64,000 bases of DNA from Melocanna baccifera (GCA_036346265.1 CM070700.1:24415862-24479861); one strand, 5' to 3'; numbered from the stretch's first letter, positions 37,480 to 52,300 are shown. Notes: a model not told the origin generated them from the letters alone. Numbers and translations are program-made.

Positions 37480-38300
37480 GATGACCATCATCAACACAGC
37501 AATACGAGGTCTTCACCTGGGGCCGCTAACTGAATACAACGCACACAAGCCCATCAAAACTGTCGCCAAACTCTTCGACAAGATGGAAGAGTATGTAAGA
37601 GCCGAAGAGAACATGCAGCGGTGCCGAGGAGATGTCTTTGAGCCGAAGCAAGTGCTCGACTCCTCGAAGGACGGCTCCAGTTGGAAGCAGTAGAAGGGCC
37701 AGTGGCCTAAATATATTCTTGACATCAAGGAAGGTGGCGACACCTACAATGCTTTGGCCAATCGTGAGCGTGGCCATAGAGGCCAAAGCTGCGGAAGAGG
37801 TCGTACCCATGAGGATACTGAGTGAGGCCAAGAGGAGGGGCAGCAACATGGCCTGTTGTGCGAAGTGCAGGCTGAGGCGACCCACCTCACGTGGCATTAT
37901 ACAACCATCGTGACGCTTCGTGAGAACGTCGCTAGGGACAAAGCCGTCGAAGCATGAGCACCGGTGGTGGCACATGTGCAACAGTCCCTAGAGGGCTAGT
38001 TAATTCAATCCACCCCCACCGCACTACAGATACAGGCCCCGAACGGAGGATCACGCTGCGTAATCAATGTCATCACTGGGGGTTCATCGTTAGACTTTTC
38101 GTCTGAACAACAGTGGAAGGCCTACGCCCGCCAGTTGCATCATGTCGCTACATACCCCACCTAGATGCCTTCGAACTAGGCGTAGGCCGACATCACTTTT
38201 ATGTTGACGGATGCGACGGGGGTCAACTTCACCCACTAGGATCCCTTGGTGGTTCGGGCTGTTCCAGGAGACTGATTTGCAAACAATATCAACCGCAATG
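37480..38300 (+). mobile_element. Ty3/gypsy gag-protease remnant
   Basis: Reads MTIINTAIRGLHLGPLTEYN then KTVAKLFDKMEEYVRAEENM, the gag pattern of plant gypsy elements. Broken pieces of nucleocapsid-like sequence follow. At about 38080-38290, FSSEQQWKAYARQL and ADITFMLTDATGVNFTH resemble the stretch before the aspartic protease. Stops and frame changes are frequent, and no LTR was found. Confidence 0.6.
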
Positions 38301-38895
38301 TTATCTCTGTTACAGAAACAAGGCATCTCTTGCTCGTCTTACAAGGCCCCCAAGAGCTACCATACCACTTTTGCTCGTCTATGCATATATATTATCTGAC
38401 ATATTTCAATACGTGGTCCTTCTTCCTTCAAAGCAAATAGCATGGATTGCTCCAACAATACGACCTTTTGTGTAACAAATGTATATTTCGCATGATCATG
38501 TACCTCTGTACAATCAAATCCAGCATACTTATTTGGATATGGGGGAAAGAATGATCGAATTGGGGGCATCCAAATCATACTCCCAACTTTGTGCCTCTGA
38601 AGGGTACTATCTACCTTGCCTACAAAAAATGGATGATATCTACCGTGTGCACGTGCATTTTGGGGAGGGCAGAGAAACGCTCTTCCCAGCCCAGCCGGCA
38701 GCCATAAAAAAAAAAAAAGCTACGCGACCTTACACCAACCTATGGCTAAAAACTGAAATGACTAATTTACAAGGCCCAGCTGGGGGAGTGGAAAGAAAGG
38801 AAAACCTATACGACAATTTACAACAGCTGAGGGTGGAAGGAATGATACAACATTCTATCTTCCGCTCGCTAGCATCTTCTGCTCTCGGAGAGAAT
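38301..38895 (-). other. 3' UTR and downstream flank of the myosin gene
   Basis: Sequence immediately below the myosin stop at 38896 is non-coding on minus. The A-run near 38708 on plus would be a T-run in the transcript. I find no other gene, and the UTR end is not defined. Confidence 0.4.
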
Positions 38896-41800
38896 TCAGC
38901 TCTTCAAGAATTGGAACGCGGCGTTCTCAAGTAGTTCTTGTGGTGGAGTGACATTCTGAAATTCCTTGGCGTCCATAGAATTGGCTATCTCCTCCAATGA
39001 TAGGGGCATGCTGCAGCAGGAAACAAGGGAATTCAGAGCCAAGATCCTGAGACATATTCCAGGACAATTTTTACTTTTCAAAAGAAAACATCGTGGGACA
39101 TTCTGTGTACCTTATTTCTTCATCTAGTAAAAAGGTACTGTCCAAAGTGCCCTGGCCAGATCCCGTGTTCATCAATGATCTCATCTCATTAAGAACCTAG
39201 AATCAAGGAATGAGTTAATTTTTCACCCCAATTCTCTGCACCCCTTCATCTCAACCACGCATTTTCTGATTGAATGGCTTCATGCGGAATGTAGGAAACC
39301 ATATTGTTCATTTAAAGTAAACTTTTTCCGGTAGGGAACGGTGCTCGATTAGGCCCCTGAATTTGTATGAATCCATAATCATGGATTTGGTGCTTACCTC
39401 TTCAGATACACTTTCAGTATTGTATTTGTCATCCCAGTACTGTGTGCATATTTTGTAAAGCTGCTGGACACTCAACACCTGCATAATGGCAACGGAAATT
39501 GGATGGCTAACAACTTTTCTAGAAGATGCATGCAGCCTCTGGGCGTGTGTGTGGGTTTGGGTATAGGGGATCTTACTGGGCAGAGATCACTGACTATTTC
39601 GTCATATGAAATCCTGAATTTTTTGAAAATGACCTGCAGTGCATCACAAAAGACATAGTATTACAAACTGAAAACCGCAAGTAGGATGGTGACACCTAAA
39701 ATGGGCACAGTTTTCATCAAGGTTTCACCTATGAAAGCACTAAACAATGTTAAGCTAATGATAAGAATCTATATAAAGGAATAGGCACATGCTGAAGTTC
39801 GAAGTTACATACCAAGAAACCAACAGCCTGGCATATGTGCTTAAGTTCAACCCATGCAGATCCTGCATACTGTTAATGCTTCTCCGTTAGGTAGAAGGAA
39901 AATACAGGGAAGATACTAATACTGGCATTACACTATAATCACAGTGGAATGCCTTTCTTACAGTAAACCAGTAAAACTATGCATGCTCTCTTTTTTGAAG
40001 AAAAAGGTTAATAGTAGTGACCATACAAGACAATCGTCTGTCATGTTGCTAACAGAAGGACACTAATGTAATTTGGACATACTACAGAGTTTCCCCATAT
40101 AGCTAAAAAATTCAGAACTTTTTGAGAATAAAAGGTTAAAAACTAAGACGTTGGTTGGAAGCAATTAATAAAATACATGAGAGGAATATCATACTACAGA
40201 AGTGCACGTCTCTAAAGAATAGCACAATCACATATTTTTGTTTACCTCTGGCTTGGTTTGTGTGCACCATGCCTCCAGTTCTTCAAGCCCTTGTTTCACA
40301 TATTCTCCATTGCTGAAAGAACAGCACTCCCGGCGTACCAGAAGACTAGAACATAGTACCAGGAGAAGGGGAAAAATTTAGGAACTAGGGAAATCGATGG
40401 CGGGCTAAAGCCCAGACACAACAAAGTTACCTATTGAAGAGTTGAGCGTTGATGAATGAGAAAATCTGTGTAAAGATCTTCCGAGCAAAAATTGTTGGCA
40501 CCTGAAATTTTAGTTTAATGATCAGAAGTCAGAACACCATGCAATCAAATGCAACACAGGCATACAGATGTTAACTTACACAATTTTCTTGCAAGGTTTT
40601 CAAAAGATCATTCAAATGGTTGACTATAGCTTGCCAATAGCTACCTTGATCTGTCATCAAACCAGCTTTTGCAGTTCTTGGTGCCTTGATTATCAATGTG
40701 GATACAGGAATTAGCATTAGACTAGCAACAACAAATTAGGGCAGGTACATAATTAACATGAAACTTTAACACAAAAATGACCGCCTAAACAGCAACCAAG
40801 AGAAACTCCTCATAGCACAAAGGTACTCATGATAGAAAGAACATTCTAATTTCTTGACATTTTGCTTGCAAAGGGTTCAAATGTTCCGCCAATTGGTCAG
40901 CCTAAGTTAAAATCAACTTAGAATTTCCAGTGTTACTACTTGCAATGCTACCTTGTGCGTCAAGATTGCTGAGATGTCTTGTACTTATTCTAAAACCTAC
41001 ATTGACCCACAAGAATCGTCTAAAATATGAAATAATATTTAACCTGAGGTTGACTCGTGATAGATGGGGTAACCTGAATAACAAGTGAGAGTACTGAAGA
41101 TATTTCTCTCTTCACATTGTCACGGATCATTCCATATATGCCTTCCACAAAAGCTGTAAGCTGTTGCTTAAAAAGAAATGCAGGATACTTGGCCTCAACT
41201 TGGCGCACAAGATCCATATCAACAGTAATGTTTGAAGCACGAAATACCTGAGGACCATATAACACCGAGTGAAAAAATGAGTCAAGATAACCACTTTTAA
41301 GATAGCCCATAATTTTTACAGATTACAATTGCTAGCACTCAGACAACCCTTGTTTAATTTGTAAATTAACTTGAGCAAATATAGACAAATAGTTCAAAAA
41401 TGATCTTGTATCTATTAATTCTACTACAATTCGCCCCTATATCTTGCTTAAAACTGCTCCCTCTGGTCACAAATTATTGTCATCATGTGCCAAGTTTTTT
41501 TTTATCCTTGACCAATGATATCTTTTTAAGTATTTAGATTTGTCGCACAAAAAATATGAGTAGATTCGTCTCATCATGAAAAATATTTATATAATGTTAT
41601 AGTTGTATAGCCTTTACAAGTATAATATCTAGAAAGTTAGAAGCTAATGGTCAAAGATGCATCTTGGGGACCCTGGAAAGTCCAAAACATCAGTATTTAT
41701 TGACTGGGCAGCATATCGCCAAGGATTTTCTTCCATCCAAGCTCAAAATATTAAGTATATGTTATGTTTACCAAGCGCAACTTCCCTAAATTACACCGTT

Positions 41801-43304
41801 ATCCAAAATTCTTCTGTTTCCCAACATAATGAATAGATCTGCATGATTCACAAGGTTGGTGCTTCTAACCCTCAATTTCTTATTACTTTTTTAAAACAAT
41901 TTCTTAATACTTGTGGTAGCAGCTTGTTGTATTTAATATTTTCATATTCAAGTTCAATGGACAGGAGCCTAGGAAGAAACTTTTACAACAACTGGTATAT
42001 ATTTATACTTTTTTTTAGGGAAAGGTATATATCTATACTCGACTAGATATTACCAACTTCATCTCCAAAATAGCTAGCTCTTGGCACCATCCAAAGACAA
42101 CAGTTCAATTTCTTAGCCCATCCCGGATTGTCATGACTGTAATTCGAAATGCAATTCCATATTACAGGACCAATGTGATTACCCAAACAGAGATGATTGC
42201 TAGTTATTTTTGCTAAAAATCTAAAGATCATTTATGTGACACTCCTAGGGTCAAGAAAGTGTCGCGAGACTCACAACTACCATATGTCTAATGAAATGCA
42301 TCCCCACTGAGAAAAAAAGGTTAAATCAGCTAATGGTAAATATATCATCGAATGACATATAGAAATACAGCATACCATCCTCCCGAGGAATGATGTCTGA
42401 GTCTGTGGTCTTTTCAGTGGAGTTGTTCCAGATGAGCCAGCAGGTTTCAGACTCTTTTGTAGTATAATCAATAAAGATGATGAATTTGACAGCCAGTATG
42501 CAAGATCGGAATTTCTTTCTTGTTTCTGTGATAACCATTGTGTAAAATTTTACGAGGATAACAAAAACTAAGTATACTGAACAAACAGGACAGGATCACA
42601 CTATCGTAGTATATCATAAAAGCAGCACACGAAGCATTTAAAGCTTGGAACACTATCAAGAAATACCTGCATTGCTGAACCAAAAATCTGAATAAGCTGA
42701 TCAAATACATTTGTTTTTTCTGCCTCAAAAGTCCTCCAATGAAGAAGGCATTTGTATATGGTTATTGCAGCAACTGGCTTTCCTTCACTAAACCCAACAT
42801 TTTCAACAACACAATTTATCAGTGCTTCAACACTCTCCTGTAAGGAAAAGGTAGAACCAATCATAATTTAATTTGGTTTCTTACAACGTTAGTAAATGCT
42901 TCTAAACATTGAATATCAGCCCAAGTAAATATACATGATGTCTCTCAATATAGGACCTCCTTCCGTGTTCCATTGGTGTGCCATGAGGTGTCTGGAGAGA
43001 TGATTCCATTAGGTTTGAACAAGAAAAGAAAATCTAAGGAGTTTTAACACCCAGCATAAGATTGATGCTCCAAACCTGTTCGTCACCATGTAGGCTGCCG
43101 TTAGCCAAATTCTGCATAGTTGCAAACACTCAGAAGCATAAGAATATGGACAGGCCAACTCCCACCCTATTACTAAAACAAAACATCATGTATATTTTGC
43201 GTGTGCAAATCTTTTGCACATTCCCTAAAAAACTAAAACAAAACATCTCAACAAGGACAAAAAGGTATAAAGGCAGCAAATAATTGCGCACGAGCGCACA
43301 CACG

Positions 43305-43356
<52 letters not shown>

Positions 43357-46300
43357 TTACAGATTTTCGATGCATGTTAAGCAAAGGCATATTCTCAGGT
43401 CTTGTTTTCATAGCCTGCTGCCGAAGAACATGTTTTTCTGCTTCCGTGCTAGTCAGCTTTTCTTGAAGGCTGGTCATGGAAATAATTACAATCATTTAAT
43501 GTAAGATAGCTTGACTAATGAAGGATAGAAGCATGTATCAACACCAACAAATTTATATTAGAAACAACATGAAAGAAGAACCTTAGCATTGTGTTCTTCA
43601 ATTCATTTATCTGTGATTCTGCATCTGTAGCTTTCTTAAGCCACTCTTCCCTGACTTTCTCCATATCTTCAAACTTCTGTTCTGTTTCCTGAATTTTTGT
43701 CTCAAGAGAGGCCACCAGTGTCTGTAAGTTAAAAAAGTGTCATAACGTTACTCTATTGGGTCTATGAAACAATAATTGGATAGCAAGTGTATTCATGTTA
43801 TATACATGGCTTCTATGGATTGGCCATTTAATAGCAAAGGACGTCAGCTTGAGGGTTGCTAAAAGTTCAAACCAAGCAGTTCTTTATTTCGAATATTGGA
43901 GCTACTAGATTAATTTAAATCTAAGATATTCACATAACATATTATTATTTGCAGATTGTAAAACGAACTTGAGTAATATTCATCTTCATTTATGGTTACA
44001 CAGACATCCACAAAAGGATGCGGAGAGGATTACAGATTCATTAGTACCTATAAAGCTACAAAAGTTTCCATGCTAGATTTTATTCTTTTATCACATTTTC
44101 AGTTGTTTTTTTTCATATTTGTATGTTAATACCTTGAGCCTCTCGTTTTCAGCAGCAAGCTCATTGACTAGAGTTGCATCAACATGGATCTCTGGCAGTA
44201 AAGCAGCTTTCTCTGATGCTTCCTTGGCAGCTTCCTGTTCCGTTTTTAACAACTCTTTTGTGTCCTTGAATTGTAATTGCAATTCCTGCAATTGTAATTG
44301 GAGTTTCTTGTTTTCTTGTGTCTTGGCTTCTTCCATATCAGCCTGCAAGTACGAAAATATCCATAGGCAATTACATAATTATCAAAAGTTTTCTTTGTAA
44401 TGTTATGAGATGCATGATGATCAGCTATCAACTAGCATTAGCAGCCTTGCAAATGTGCAAACAGTTCACATGATACCTGCAAGGGTTTCTTCTTGTTGTC
44501 CAATCATTTTCCCTCTTCTTGTGTCATTTACTACAAGATAGTTTTAATTTACATGACACACTACAGAAGTTCAGCAATCTGATACACAGAGACCTAAAGC
44601 ACCAGGTTCTAGAAAGTAGGGTGAACAAATATACGCAATCTTAAGAACTTACAAATGCATATTTAAGAGGCTATGTTCGTGATTACAATAAATAACAGTT
44701 TTGTTTTTTTCCAGTGGAGACAGCTCACCACTAAGACAAAAGTGTTAAGGATAGAATAGATTAGGACTTTTATTTGTTTCCTATTATGCTGTGTTGTATT
44801 CCTTTTGTACATCCCCTTGTACCTCTATATATATTGCCCCTTGGGCCTCATGAATAGATGCACACAATATTCATAACATGGTATCAGAGCCAAAATTAGG
44901 GTTTTGGCTTGCCTAGGATTCCGTGCGCCGTTGCCGACTCTGCACCACCGTCGCCGACTCCCGCGCGCCGCCTCCGCTCCGCCCACTGGTGGCTGACGCC
45001 GCCTCGGCCTCCCGCGCCGGCCCGTCGCCGCCTCCGCGCGCGGCGCGCTCGGCCCGGCGCGCGCCTCCGCGGCCGCCGCCTCGATCTTGGGCGCTGCCGT
45101 CGCTGCCGCGCGCCGCGCCGCCGCCTCCTCTCCACGCCGGCCTCCGCGCGACTCTCCCGTGCGCCTCGCGCATCTCCACGCCGGCCTCCGCGCCGCGGCG
45201 CGCGATCTCCACGCCGCCGGCGCTCACGCCGGCGCGCGCGCGGCCGCTCCGCCTCGCCGGCCCTTCCCGCGCTCGCGCGGCCCCTCGCACCGCCTCACGC
45301 GCCGCGCCGCTGCCCGCGCGCGCCAGCGCGCCGCGCCCGCGCCGCGCCCGCCGCCGCCTCGCGCCGCGCCTCCTCGCTTCCTCGCCTTGGCGTGTGTGCG
45401 TGTGTGCGTGAGTGTGTTGCTAGCGGGCGAAGGCCGCTATTAGTTAGGGTTTCGGTTCCAAAAACGTCGATCTAACGCGCGCGCCGTCGGCGCCGCTGTT
45501 AGACCGTTGTATTAGTCGCCGCGCCGTCGGCGCCGCCTACCAATGGGCACCGCTTTCCCTCTCGCTGCCGGTGGTCTTTGATGGTGTTAATACACCGACC
45601 GTGTCTCACATGCGCATTCACATGCGTGGTTTACGTCTCGGGCGTCCTCTCGGCGATGTCACCGCCCGCCTTGCCCTATTCCTCCGACGAGCCCACGCTG
45701 TTGCATTGCCCCGACGGTAGACAAGATTGCTACACGAGGCGCTTAGATTGTTGATGATGAAGCGCCTCGCCTACCAGAGGCTCGGATTTCTACAAGGATC
45801 GTCGACCACCTACACTCGGTGGTGCGATGACGGACGCTCATTCTTCTTTGTCTTCATCGCCGATATCCGGCCTCGGTTCTCTTACGAGGTTGTGGGACTC
45901 CTTCGGCTTTCGGATGTGGACTCATCTTCGTCGGCGCTCACGAGCCCTCTGGTGATGCCACTGCACTGTCCGTGGTTCGCCAAGAGCACTCTCTTCAGCA
46001 GGTGATGCTCTCGTTGATGCCTTTACGCCGAGCTCTGGCATGCGGCGTCGATTGGACTCTCTCCGCGCTGCTGTTTATCGTTCTGTCCGTCTTTGCTGGA
46101 TATACGTCTTGACTTGGAGTTTCAGTGGGTCTACGAGTTCCTTACTCGCCTTCGTCTGAGTTCGAGCAAAGGCGTGCTCGGCTTCTTGCACGCCACCTCG
46201 TGTCACTCTCACGGAGGCTCTCACCGAGATACGCGCAGAGGAGACTCGTCCGAGTGGTCTTTGGTGCGATGCCACTCCCTGCGTGCTCGCCGCTCGTCTA

Positions 46301-49300
46301 CCGCTCTTTCGCCTTCTTGGCGGCCGCCACGGTGGTGGTGGCCGCCTTCGTCTGGAGGTGGCCGTCCTCACTGTTCCTCTGCGACAAGGCGGCCACATTG
46401 AGTCGGTGCTATAAGAAGAAGCGGCATCATCACGCCGTTCTTCTTACGGCACTAGTGCTTTTACGCCGTCGTCGTGCATCGACCTCTTGCAGATTTCTCT
46501 CACCGAGCAAGAGATAGCCCGACTTCGACGCCTGCTTGCCGCTTCAGGTTCTCCTCGGCGTGTTCTGCGAGTTACGCTCATCGACTCTTGCACAGCGAGA
46601 AACCACCCCTACACGTCAGTACCTCCGTGGATTCTTGATTCTGGAGCATCTTTTCACATGACCCCTGATTCTTCCACTCTGTCTTTTATTACACCTCTTG
46701 ATTCTCCTGTCAGTGTTCTTACTGCTGATGGTACATCTCTTTCTGTCTCTGGTCGAGGATCTCTTAGCAACTCATCCTTTCATGTTCCTTCTGTTGCTCA
46801 TATTCCTCGCCTCACTATGCGACTTCTTTCTGTGGGCGGATCATCGACCTTGGTTATCAGGTCATTCTCGACTCTGACTCTTGTTGTGTTCAGGACCGCC
46901 ACACGGGAGCTCTGGTTGGTTCTGGCCCTCGGCGCCGTGACTCACAGCGTCTCTGGGAGCTTGACTGGCTTCACCTTCCTTCCGCTGCCACCATCGCCGC
47001 CAGTCTCTCCGCTTCGCCGCCGTCTACCTGGCTCTTTCAGCGGTGGCATCACCGTCTTGGTCATCTGTGTGGATCTCGTCTGTCATCCTTAGTTCGTCGT
47101 GGTCTTCGGGTGCATCTCGGAGGCGTGTCCTTAGACTATCGAGTGTAAGTTAGGTAAACAACTTCGACTTCCTTATCCTCATAGTGAGTCGTGTCTCGGC
47201 GTCCTTTTGATCTTGTTCATTCGGATGTTTGGGGTCCGGCTCCTTCGTTTGAAAGGGTCATCGATATTATATCATATTTATAGATGATTTCTCTCGCCAC
47301 ACTTGGATATATTTCATGTCTTCTCGTAGTGAGGTCTTGTCTATCTATAAACAATTTGCTACTATGATCCACACACGTTCTCCACCCCTATTCGTGTCTT
47401 TCGTGCGATTCTGTGGCGAGTACCTCTCTCGTTACTGCGCAGTTTCCTTGCTGCGCGGGGACTCTCGCTTCGATTCTCTTGTCACGGTGCTCATGCTCGA
47501 ATGGTGTCATTGGCGCAAGCATCGTCACCTCCTTGAGGCGGCTCGTACTCGATGATCGCCGCCTCTACCCCACCTCACTTTTGGGCCGAGGTCGTTTCCA
47601 TCGCCACCTATCTCATCAACATCCAGCCTCTTACGCTCTTGAGTGCGATCCGTTGGCGTCTCGTGGTCTTCTTCGACTACTCGCCCTTCATATGTTTGGT
47701 TGCGTTTGCTCGTTCTCCTCGCCCCTCGCGAACGCACCAAACCGACCGCTCATCTGTTGAGTGTGTCTTTTTGGGATCTGATGCGAGCACAAGGGCTATC
47801 GGTCTTTGGGATCCGGTTGGTCGAAGGATGCGGGTTTCTCGGGATGTGACTTTCGACGAGTCTCGTCCATTCTACCCACGTCCTGCCTCTCCTTCGACTC
47901 CCTCTGCGGAGTCTCTATCTTTCTTGACCTTTCCAGATACACCTATATCTGTTTTGCCTCGCCCACTTGTCCCATCGAGTCTCCACATATTCCCCTGTGG
48001 CCTCTCCGCCGTTGTCACCGCTGCGTCGTCTCCTCCGACTCCCGTGCTCCTCTCACTCTGATACCTCCCTTCTCTTTTACACTCGTCGACCTCGTATTGA
48101 GGCTCTTCCAGCTGAGTCATCTTCTCCTGATGATCCACCTTCTTCTGATGCTCCATCGTCCCCTGATGGGTCATCTTCTCCTCGCTACGCTCTCCGCGAT
48201 CGCCGGTCGATTCGGCCTCCTGCCCGCTTTGCCTTTCCGGGCGCGACTACTCGTGAGCTTTGTCTCCTACCGGGATCTTTGTTACTCACCCCGAGTGGCA
48301 GCTTGCCATGGCCGAGAGATTGTTGCCCTCAGCGTCTTGGTACTTGGGATCTTGTTCCTTTGCCATCTCATTCTCGTCCCATCACATGTAAGTGGGTCTA
48401 TAAAATTAAGATTCGCTCTGATGGCTCTCTTGAGCGCTACAAGGCGCGTCTTGTTGCTCGTGGCTTCCAGCAGGAGCATGGCGTTGACTACGACGAGACT
48501 TTTGCTCCTGTGGCCCACATGACCACCGTTCGCACTCTTACGCCGGTGGCGTGCATTCGCCATCAGTGCATTTCTCGGCTTGATGTCAAGAATGCCTTTC
48601 TTAATGGTGAGTTGCGTGAGGAGGTCTACATGCATCCGCCACCGGTATTACATTCTCGAGGGCATGGTGCCGCCGCCTTCGCGCTCTCTATGGCCTTAAG
48701 CAAGCCCTCGTGCTTGGTTTGGCGCTTCTCCTCTGTGGTCACTGCTGCTGGCTTTTCGGCTAGTGATCATGATCCTGCGCTCTTTGTCCACACCTCGTCT
48801 CGTGGTCGGACTCTTCTTCTTACGTATGTTGATGATATGATCATTACGGAGATGATTACGAGTACATTGCCTTTGTCAAGGCTCGTCTTAGTGAGCGGTT
48901 CCTTATGTCGGATCTTGGTCCTCTCGATTATTTCCTTGGGATTGAGGTTACTTCCACTCCGGATGGTTTCTTTATGTCCCAAGAGAAATATATTCGAGAT
49001 CTTCTTGATCGCGCCTCTCTCATCGATCAACAGATTGTTGAGACTCCCATGGAGCTCAATGTCCACCTCCGACCCTCGGATGGCGAGCCTCTTTTCGATC
49101 CGACTCGCTATCGTCACCTTGTTGGGAGTCTTGTTTATCTTGTTGTTACTCGTCAGGATATCACTTATCCCGTTCATATTACGAGTCGGTTTGTTTCAGC
49201 TCCCACTCAGTCCACTCTGACCACCTTCTTGAGTTCTGCGATACCTTCGTGGGACTATCTCTCGCCGTCTCTTCTTTCCACGTTCGATTCGTTCTGACTT

Positions 49301-52300
49301 GAGCCTATTCGGATGCTACTTGGGCGGCGATCCTCGATCGCGGTCTCTCTCGCCTCTTGTGTTTTTCTTGGTGGTTCTCTTATTGCACGGAAGACGAAGA
49401 AGCAGATCGCAGTGTCCCGTTCGAGTGCAGAGGTGAGTTGCGAGCTATGGCTCTCTTGTGCAGAGATTACTTGGCTACGGTGGTTACTTGAGGATTTTGG
49501 TGTTTTGTCACTACACCGACTACTCTCTTGTCGACGATGCAGTGCTATCAGTATTGCTCGTGATCCTGTGAAGCATGAGCTCACCAAGCATATTGGTGTT
49601 GATGCTTCTTTCATGCGGTCTTGTGTGCAAGATCGGTGATTACTCTTGATATGTGCCTTGGAGCTTGGATAGCGGATTTCTTCACGAAGGCCCGGACTCG
49701 AGCACAAAGATGCTTTTACCTCTCCAAACTCAGTGTTGTTGATCCACCATGAGTTTGAGGGGAGGTGTTAAGGATAGAATAGATTAGGACTTTTATTTGT
49801 TTCCTAATATGCTGTTTCCTATTATGCTGTGTTGTATTCCTTTTGTACATCCCCTTGTACCTCTATATATATTGCCCCTTGGGCCTCATGAATAGATGCA
49901 CACAATATTCATAACAAAAAGCACCTTCAACATTGTACACGGCACATACAAGTATACATAAAATTATAAAATCATCAGACAATAGAGAAAAAAACATAGG
50001 CCCACAAAAATGTTTGCCTGAGACATATATTGCTTGAGAGGTCATGTCAGGGAAAAACATGTCCTAGAGATAATGCAGCATTGAAATAATGATTCTATGT
50101 CAACAGCTAGTTTAGTTAGTCCCTACTTCCAAAATCTAGCGAAGACTATGTTACTCCTCTTGGCATTTGCACCATACATAAACAACATTTTATTAAACAG
50201 TGGCCATGGTTACAGTGCTAGTTTACCCTGATGCGTTTCTCCAGTTGCAGCCGCCAAGTAAGCTCCTCAACTTCCTTCTCTAGTTTACTCTTGGCAGCCT
50301 GTAGAGCACCAGTTTCCTTTGCAGCCTGAAAGTAGTAAAGAAGTGGCCAGGCACCAAAGAAATGTAAATGGTTCTTGATATTTTAATCAAATTAGAATTA
50401 TACTTGTAAATATTGGAGGAGGAAAGGATGGATGCTCAACTATTGTATTGCACAGCCCTAAGAGGGCTTTATATAGAATACAAGACACAACACATAAGAA
50501 ACCCTTGGACAAGAGGAAAAGACCTAAATACCCTTAACAATACTAAACCCAACGATATGCTATGTTCGGTGATTCAAAGAAACATAATTGTATGACCACT
50601 GTAGTAGGTGGTGTCCTGATAAAAATAGTTTTAACAACACAAGTTTGCAGTCGCAATACTCTAATCAAATCTAAGAGGGCAGCAAAGGTAGAGCTATGCG
50701 ATATTCATAGAGAAACTAAAGATGCAAACCAGGTTAAACAAGGTCACGTTTGCACCATAGTTGGCAGTATTGCTCACTTTCCTAAAAAAATGTTGAAAAT
50801 GTTTTAGCATTTTGACATGCAGTAACTCACCACACTGAGTGGTAACACTAAGACATACAGAGCATATGAATCCTTTAGATTTTCTTTAAAAAAGATGAAA
50901 CTGCCACAATCTATACAAAGGAACAAAACTGACATGCCTTATTACTGATAAACTACAATTGAGATCTAGGACAAAAAAAGAATGTAACAGTGTTGTAGCT
51001 TGATACCAATGGGAAAAGGGAGAAAGAAGTCAAGGCAAGTTTACAACCAGGGGCTCTTACCATTTTGAGTTTCCGAAGTTCTCTTCTCGCCATTCTTCCT
51101 CTCCAAGCACACTGAGCTGTGATTGTGGCCTTCATCAGCCTCACATACTGTGAGTGCACTAAATAACAGTGGCAGTGACTCTGCAAGGGATGAAATCGTT
51201 TAAAAGGGAGGGTAATGAACAAACATGGATATATGAGTGATTATAAGGGAAAGAATCACTTGATGCTGAAGACTAAGTCAGCATCCAGTTGGATATAGAT
51301 GCACGCATACAAGATATACAGATATTGCCATATTGGAGCCAGATATCAACTTATTAGGAGAATGCCTTAAAAAAGTTTTGTTTATGCCACCTGTCACTGC
51401 AGATGGGGCACCTAACGGAATACTGAATACCATGCGCAAAAAACAAATTCTATGGTACTCCAGAAAATGCTATATTAACTCAACAGTGTTACAATAGCTG
51501 TAAGAAAAAAGGTCTTAATAAAACTTAAAGAGTGAATGAGTTTGACAAGACAGCTAAAATGTAAAAAAACTGATGTTAATAGTAGGTATGTGAATTGTAT
51601 TATAGCTGTTTTCAATAAGCAGAAAACAAAACCATATTTCACAACATTATATAACTCTATTTGAAGCACATCCTAAAACCCAGGATACCACATCAGAGAA
51701 ATATTGGAAATTTGGAACTGTAATACAAATTGTCATATTTCCATAATCATTGGATACAAAAAAAAATAACACAAACATTTCTGACGCAGTGATATTTATT
51801 GCTGATGTTAGGTGAGGAACAAGACGGTGAAAAAAATGACAGCTTCAACGTATACTTTACACAAGGATTTGATATTAGCCTCTTGTTACCATGAACAACA
51901 CAAAAATTTTCGATACTTATTGCTGCCTGCCATGGATTGATAGCTCATTCCACTATGGTGAAAACATATTAGGTTTATTTATGCAAATAGACAACACATC
52001 GAATTTGTGTTAGTTGAAAAAAAGAAAAAATTTGACAGATACTGTATATGATGAACAACATTTGCCCTGTAACACAATTATATCCAGGTAAGTTTATTAT
52101 CTGTACATTCCAAACAACGAAAATTTGGGATTTGTAACTTTTGCATAAGATTTTTTTTCCAAATATTTGGTGGATGACTCAAAACTACCTACTTTGATGG
52201 CACTAAAAACAAAGCCTTGGAAATACCTGAATAATCACTGCAGCTTTTGTTTGCCGGCAAAAGCGAAGTTTGCTGCGAGCGGACATACCACGTAGACCAG

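Larger units (their letters stand above)
44743..49916 (+). mobile_element. Ty1/copia LTR retrotransposon in a myosin intron (5174 bp, full length but broken coding)
   Basis: LTRs lie at 44743-44878 and 49766-49916, flanked by the perfect 5-bp duplication aaaag (44738-44742 and 49917-49921). A primer-binding site follows the first LTR and a purine tract (gagtttgaggggagg) precedes the second. The order gag, protease, integrase, RT, RNase H is copia. Frames change repeatedly, so no intact polyprotein is encoded. It is inserted antisense to myosin between the exons at 50325-50227 and 44342-44133. The LTRs are identical except for a 15-bp duplication in the second. Confidence 0.95.

Noticed and set aside
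44461..44530. Possible extra myosin exon on minus ([16 protein letters not shown])
   Set aside because: The flanking exons (50325-50227 and 44342-44133) already join in phase and match the known order without it, and its acceptor is weak.
44909..45475. Long overlapping open frames on both strands, rich in Arg/Ala/Pro
   Set aside because: They arise from the GC-rich leader of the copia element. No motif, and all frames are open for compositional reasons.
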